NCBI GenBank assembly: GCA_023150805.1
Contig: JAKLKF010000010.1
Coordinates: 1-64,000 of the forward strand
DNA from: Myxococcota bacterium
GTDB lineage: Bacteria > Myxococcota_A > UBA796 > UBA2385
DNA: 64,000 bases
Direction: 5' to 3'
The position numbers were made by a program, and so were the translations under genes. The notes beneath the pieces were generated by a model, which was not told where the DNA came from, ran no database searches, and saw only the letters and a list, made by a program, of their open reading frames with translations. Shown in pieces: positions 56,411-64,000 of this stretch; the stretch's first letter is position 1; every line of letters starts with the position of its first letter.

Positions 56411-57865
56411 CTACACGTTCACCTTCCGCTTCCCGTCCCGCCGCACCCCGATCCGCCACCCGCCGAACACCCGGTCCCGGCGCTTCGCCAGCGCGATCCC
56501 GAACCGCGCAAGCTCCCCGGGGCCGCCGCGCGCGTCGGGCACCCACAGGCCCGTCTCGACGGCCAGCGCGAGCAGCGCCCGCCCGTCCACCTCTGCGGCG
56601 CCGTGCGCCTCGGCCCAGCTGGCGACGAAGGCCTGCCACGCGGACTCCTCGGGGGTGGCGGCGTCGACGGGCTCGTCGCGGTCGTCGAGGAAGCCCTGCA
56701 CGCCGGCGCTCGCCAGGATGCCGCCCACCACAGCCGACCAGGCGCCGAAGCTGCCGATGGTCGCCTCGCCGGCCGGGGCGCCGTCGGCGAGCCAGCCGCG
56801 GGCCAGCGTGAGCGCGGCCGCCACGAGCCTTGGACGCTCCGCCAGCGTCCACCCGAGCAGGTCGGCGTGGCGGAACCCGCCGCGCAGCCACGGGCGCTCG
56901 ACGCGGGCGTCGAGGCGGACGCGCGCGCTGCGTCGGGCGAGCTCGCGGGACAGCGACGGGTTGTTCCCCGTCGCCACCCACACCGCGCGGTTCGGCAGGC
57001 TGACGAGCGCCGACTTGCCGAGAACCCGGTCGGACCAGGTGTCCTTGGTGAGGGTGGCGGCGAGGCTGGACGAGTCGAGGGTGTGGTTGACGTTGTCGAG
57101 CAGCACCATCGCGGGGGAACCGAGGAGCAGCGCGGTGATCTTCTTCCGCACCTCCTCCTCCTGGGTGGGCAGCGGCGTCGGGTCGGCAGGCGCGCCGGCG
57201 GCGAGGGCATGGACCACGTCGGCGAGCAGGGTCTTGCCAGTGCCCTCCGACGGGGCCTCGATGAGGTGGAGCGGCGTGGGGCCGTCGACGAGGTGCCGGA
57301 CGAGCGGGAGCAGCACCAGCGCGAGGGCGTGGGCGGCGTCGCTGGGGCGGGCGAAGGGGAAGTCGCCGAGCAGGTCGTCGCGCAGCAGCGCGAGGGCCTG
57401 GGCCCGCGCCGAGGCGGCGGGTTCGGGGAGCGCCGAGCAAGCGGCTGCGAGCGCCGGGAGCGGGCGGCAGAACAGTCCACTGGCCGCGTCGTAGCCCGCC
57501 TCCGCGAGCACGGTGCCGTCGCGCCGCAACACCGGCAGCGGCGTGAGCCCCGTGAGCCGCGGCACCACCGGGTCGGGCAGCGCGCACAGGTCGCGGGCGA
57601 TGTCCGGGGGCACCCGCGCGGGTCGCGGGCCGCGCTCGGTCTCCCGCACCCAGTCGGCGACGCGGTGCAGCAGGCCAGCGACCTTGGTCGGGTCGAGCGG
57701 GTCGAGGGCATCGCCGGGCGCGTCGGGCACCCGCACCAAGGCCGAGCCGAAGCGGAACACGTGCCGGCCGGGCTCCGAGGCCAGCAGGACCGTCCAGCAG
57801 TCTTCCACGAGGTCACGCGGCTGCCGCCCGGACACCACGACCTCGGGCAGCGTGTCCGCGCTCAC
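56411..57865 (-). CDS. D5/primase-helicase-like P-loop ATPase
   Basis: A 484-residue protein. Near residue 205-215 it carries the P-loop APSEGTGKTLLADV, then Walker B AMVLLDNVNHT and an AVWVATGNNPSLS sensor region followed by RRSARVRLDARVERPW as an arginine finger-like site. This is the arrangement of D5-type helicases of phages, satellites and integrative elements. No primase domain precedes it; the first 180 residues are unassigned (VVVSGRQPRDLVEDCWTVLL). GTG 57865 overlaps the stop of the HTH gene (GTGA). It probably works with the HTH and AlbA_2 proteins. A replication remnant of a mobile element and a defence ATPase are both possible. Confidence 0.65.
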   Translation of the reverse strand: MSADTLPEVVVSGRQPRDLVEDCWTVLLASEPGRHVFRFGSALVRVPDAPGDALDPLDPTKVAGLLHRVADWVRETERGPRPARVPPDIARDLCALPDPVVPRLTGLTPLPVLRRDGTVLAEAGYDAASGLFCRPLPALAAACSALPEPAASARAQALALLRDDLLGDFPFARPSDAAHALALVLLPLVRHLVDGPTPLHLIEAPSEGTGKTLLADVVHALAAGAPADPTPLPTQEEEVRKKITALLLGSPAMVLLDNVNHTLDSSSLAATLTKDTWSDRVLGKSALVSLPNRAVWVATGNNPSLSRELARRSARVRLDARVERPWLRGGFRHADLLGWTLAERPRLVAAALTLARGWLADGAPAGEATIGSFGAWSAVVGGILASAGVQGFLDDRDEPVDAATPEESAWQAFVASWAEAHGAAEVDGRALLALAVETGLWVPDARGGPGELARFGIALAKRRDRVFGGWRIGVRRDGKRKVNV

Positions 57866-58113
57866 GGCGCGCTCGCGGGCGCGGCCTCGACCACGTCCCA
57901 CAGATCGGCCTCGGACACGCCCCGCAGGTAGCGGCTGGCGAGCAGGTCGCGGCGGACGTCCGGCGAGAGGGCGCGGTGGCGGTTGAACACCTGCGACCAG
58001 TACGAGCGCGACAGCCCGAGGTGATCGGCGAAGAGCATGTGCGTGAGGTGGTGTCGGTCGAGCGCGGCCTGGACGGTGTCGGCGCGCAGGTAGAAGCGGC
58101 GGTGCGGCGTCAT
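57862..58113 (-). CDS. Small HTH (Xre-like) protein
   Basis: An 83-residue protein from ATG 58113, with GGAGG upstream; an earlier in-frame ATG at 58173 would add 20 residues but lacks a ribosome site. The core LTHMLFADHLGLSRSYWSQVFNRHRALSPDVRRDLL has the helix-turn-helix pattern of Xre/Cro regulators (A-x-x-L-G-hxx-S-x-x-S). The C-terminal tail is acidic (EADLWDVVEAAP). It overlaps the ATPase gene by GTGA, so it is probably the operon's regulator or a DNA-binding partner. Confidence 0.7.
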   Translation of the reverse strand: MTPHRRFYLRADTVQAALDRHHLTHMLFADHLGLSRSYWSQVFNRHRALSPDVRRDLLASRYLRGVSEADLWDVVEAAPASAP

Positions 58114-58242
58114 GTGTCCTCCCGATGCGGTGACGATCGGAAGGTAGAGCGCTGGCGACGCGCGGGGAGGCACGACCGCTTCCCACGCCTTGGGGCGCGA
58201 CGAGCCATGGAACCCCCCGCCACCCCCCGCCTCCCCGCCGGT

Positions 58243-59547
58243 TCAGGCGTCGGCGGCCTCGTAGGCCTGGAAGGGCGAGTGCCCGTCCGCCGCGGTGGGG
58301 CGCACCTTCCCGGCGGCGACGAGCGCCGTGAGCACCTTGCCCACCACCGGCCGGGAGCAGCCGAGCGTCGCCGCCAGCTCGCGCGTGGTGGCCCGGCCGC
58401 GGGCGCGGAGGGCGGTGAGGACCGCGTCGGCGCGATCGGTGGGGGCGCGGGGGAGCAGGGCCGGCACGGCCGCCGCGGGGGCGGAAGGCGGTTCGATCGT
58501 CGCGGGCGTTGGCGGAGTCGGCTCGGCGGCGGGCGCGGCAGGGACCGGCGGGGGGTGGCGGGAGGTTGGCGGGGCCGGCGCGCGGCGGGCCAGGTCCACG
58601 ACCACCCGGACCTCGCCGCCGTGGGCGCGCAGCGTCGGGCGGGGCAGGCCTGCCCGTGCGAGGCGTCGCGTCACCTCGCCGAGGCCGCGGCCGTCGCCGC
58701 GCGTGAGGTCGAGGTCCGCCGCGAGGGCCAGCAGGCGCGGGTTCGGCGGCTGGCGATGGGCAGGCGCGTCGGGCGCAAGGTGGCCCGGCTCCACCAGCTC
58801 CAGCCGGGTTCTGCAGACCGTGAGCCGGACGGGTGCCGGGTCCGACCAGGCGCGGTGGACCAGGGCGTTGAGCACCAGCTCCAGCACGACGGCGCGGTCG
58901 AGGTCGGCGGGAAGGTCGCGGTCGAGGCGCGCCAGGAGGGCCGGGAGCGGTCCGCGGGCGTCGACAGGCTCGCCGTCGACGTGGCCCGCGACGACGCAGC
59001 CCGGCAGGAAGACGTCGGGGCGCCGCCCGAGCGCGACCATCGCCGCGATCGTCGGACGCCAGCGCTCCCCGTCGTGGGCGAGAAGGCCGTACCGGGCGAG
59101 CCACGCCTCGGTCGGGGTGGCGTGGGCCGGCAGGCGCCGGTCCGGGGGCGTCGACGTGCGGCGCAGGACGCGGTGGACCAGGGCGTCGTCGAGGTCGTCG
59201 AGGGTGGCCCTGGGCACGGGCGCCAGGTCGGGCGTCAGGACACGTCGGACCGGCGGCGGGGCCGGCGAGGTGGGCCGACCCGGCGCGTGGACCAGGACCA
59301 GCGCGCCCTCCGCCACCGGCAGCGTGTGCGCGTCGCCTTCGCGCAGCCAGGCCCGCACCAGGCCAGCCTCCGCCACCGAGGGCGCGAGGACGGCGACGAG
59401 TCCGCCCCGGGCGTCGCGGCGGGCGGTGGCGACGGCGGTGCGCACGGTGCGCGGGCCGTCGGCCACGGTGAGGGCGCGCAGCGGCAACGCGCCGAGGTCG
59501 GCATGAACGCCGGCGAGGGCATCGGCGGCGGGGAGGCGGGTGAGCAA
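58243..59547 (-). CDS. AlbA_2/Schlafen-like ATP-binding protein with C-terminal winged helix
   Basis: A protein of about 434 residues. Residues about 205-245 have RAVVLELVLNALVHRAW followed by VRLTVCRTRLELVEPGHL, the GHKL-like C-terminal module found in Schlafen/AlbA_2 'RecG-like' regulators (N-A-x-x-H-R-x-Y...E-x-x-N-P-G). Next come a Pro/Ala linker (about 300-360) and a winged helix (RADAVLTALRARGRATTRELAATLGCSRPVVGKVLTALVAAGKV). The TTG start at 59547 with GGAG upstream is the best guess; no ATG or GTG fits better, so the start is weak. The gene is first of a three-gene minus-strand operon and divergent from the large helicase, with about 265 bp between. It may regulate both. Confidence 0.6.
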   Translation of the reverse strand: MLTRLPAADALAGVHADLGALPLRALTVADGPRTVRTAVATARRDARGGLVAVLAPSVAEAGLVRAWLREGDAHTLPVAEGALVLVHAPGRPTSPAPPPVRRVLTPDLAPVPRATLDDLDDALVHRVLRRTSTPPDRRLPAHATPTEAWLARYGLLAHDGERWRPTIAAMVALGRRPDVFLPGCVVAGHVDGEPVDARGPLPALLARLDRDLPADLDRAVVLELVLNALVHRAWSDPAPVRLTVCRTRLELVEPGHLAPDAPAHRQPPNPRLLALAADLDLTRGDGRGLGEVTRRLARAGLPRPTLRAHGGEVRVVVDLARRAPAPPTSRHPPPVPAAPAAEPTPPTPATIEPPSAPAAAVPALLPRAPTDRADAVLTALRARGRATTRELAATLGCSRPVVGKVLTALVAAGKVRPTAADGHSPFQAYEAADA

Positions 59548-59812
59548 GGGTTGCTCCGGGGGAGGAGGTCTTGCTCGGAGTGTGACGCGGGCGGGGTTGG
59601 ATGGGGTTTGCGCCCGGCTTGCGATCCGCGGTCGGCCCTGTGGTTGACGTTCCGGCACCCGAAGTGTGCGCGGTCGCGATACCTCGCACCGGCCCGCCAC
59701 CCGTGCGGGTGGCCTCGGGGGGCAGCGATGGAGCGGCGCGGCCGCGATGCGGAACTTCCCCACCCCTGGGGTAGAGTCCTGCGCCCCACCTCCATCCCGT
59801 CGCGAGTGCCAG

Positions 59813-64000
<4,188 letters not shown>

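Overview
The window is a GC-rich (roughly 70 percent or more by eye) bacterial chromosome segment. Three things point to a myxobacterium-like (Myxococcota) host: lipoproteins whose lipid-anchor cysteine is followed by long Asp/Gly/Thr linkers, MopE-type Asp/Cys repeats, and a C-terminal Cys + hydrophobic + Arg-rich tail on a secreted glycosidase that looks like a MYXO-CTERM sorting signal. No rRNA, tRNA or CRISPR array was found.

Layout. 1-5633: cell-surface lipoproteins, a HAD phosphatase, a PhyH-type dioxygenase and an alpha/beta hydrolase. 5634-13137: a tightly packed three-gene module made of a 1885-residue TIR + helical-repeat protein, a KGGVGKS (MinD/ParA-type) ATPase and a Uma2-type PD-(D/E)XK nuclease. 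This is the best candidate in the window for an undescribed conflict or defence system. 13201-17793: a complete oleABCD operon for long-chain olefin synthesis. 17905-27917: envelope proteins, including a coiled-coil protein, a Tat substrate, a MopE-repeat/VWA lipoprotein, a beta-propeller lipoprotein and a glucoamylase-like protein with GST and GNAT partners.

27991-40092: two convergent operons that rebuild much of the selenium-linked purine/urate catabolic cluster. ygfK-ygeW-ygeY lie on the plus strand; an XdhD-like hydroxylase, ssnA and two fold-type II PLP enzymes lie on the minus strand. The YgfK here lacks the internal flavin/NAD(P)H module of the E. coli protein. A GxxExxY gene with a repeat cassette sits between the two halves.

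40237-48980: a periplasmic type II DMSO-reductase-family complex (catalytic alpha, four-cluster Fe-S beta, heme-b gamma lipoprotein, TorD-like chaperone) whose beta subunit reads like nitrite oxidoreductase NxrB. It is preceded by a Cys-rich accessory gene and a sigma-54-like promoter, and ends against a convergent CxxCH lipoprotein. An ArsM arsenite methyltransferase follows. 49056-52710: a glycosidase-like protein, an AlkD-type repair enzyme, a ferritin-like lipoprotein and a broken paralogue of it.

52807-64000: a defence island with AbiEi/AbiEii, a GmrSD-like DUF262-HNH nuclease, a three-gene Schlafen/AlbA_2-HTH-D5-like ATPase operon, and a very large DEAD/DEAH helicase (Druantia DruE-like or DISARM-like) that runs off the end of the window.
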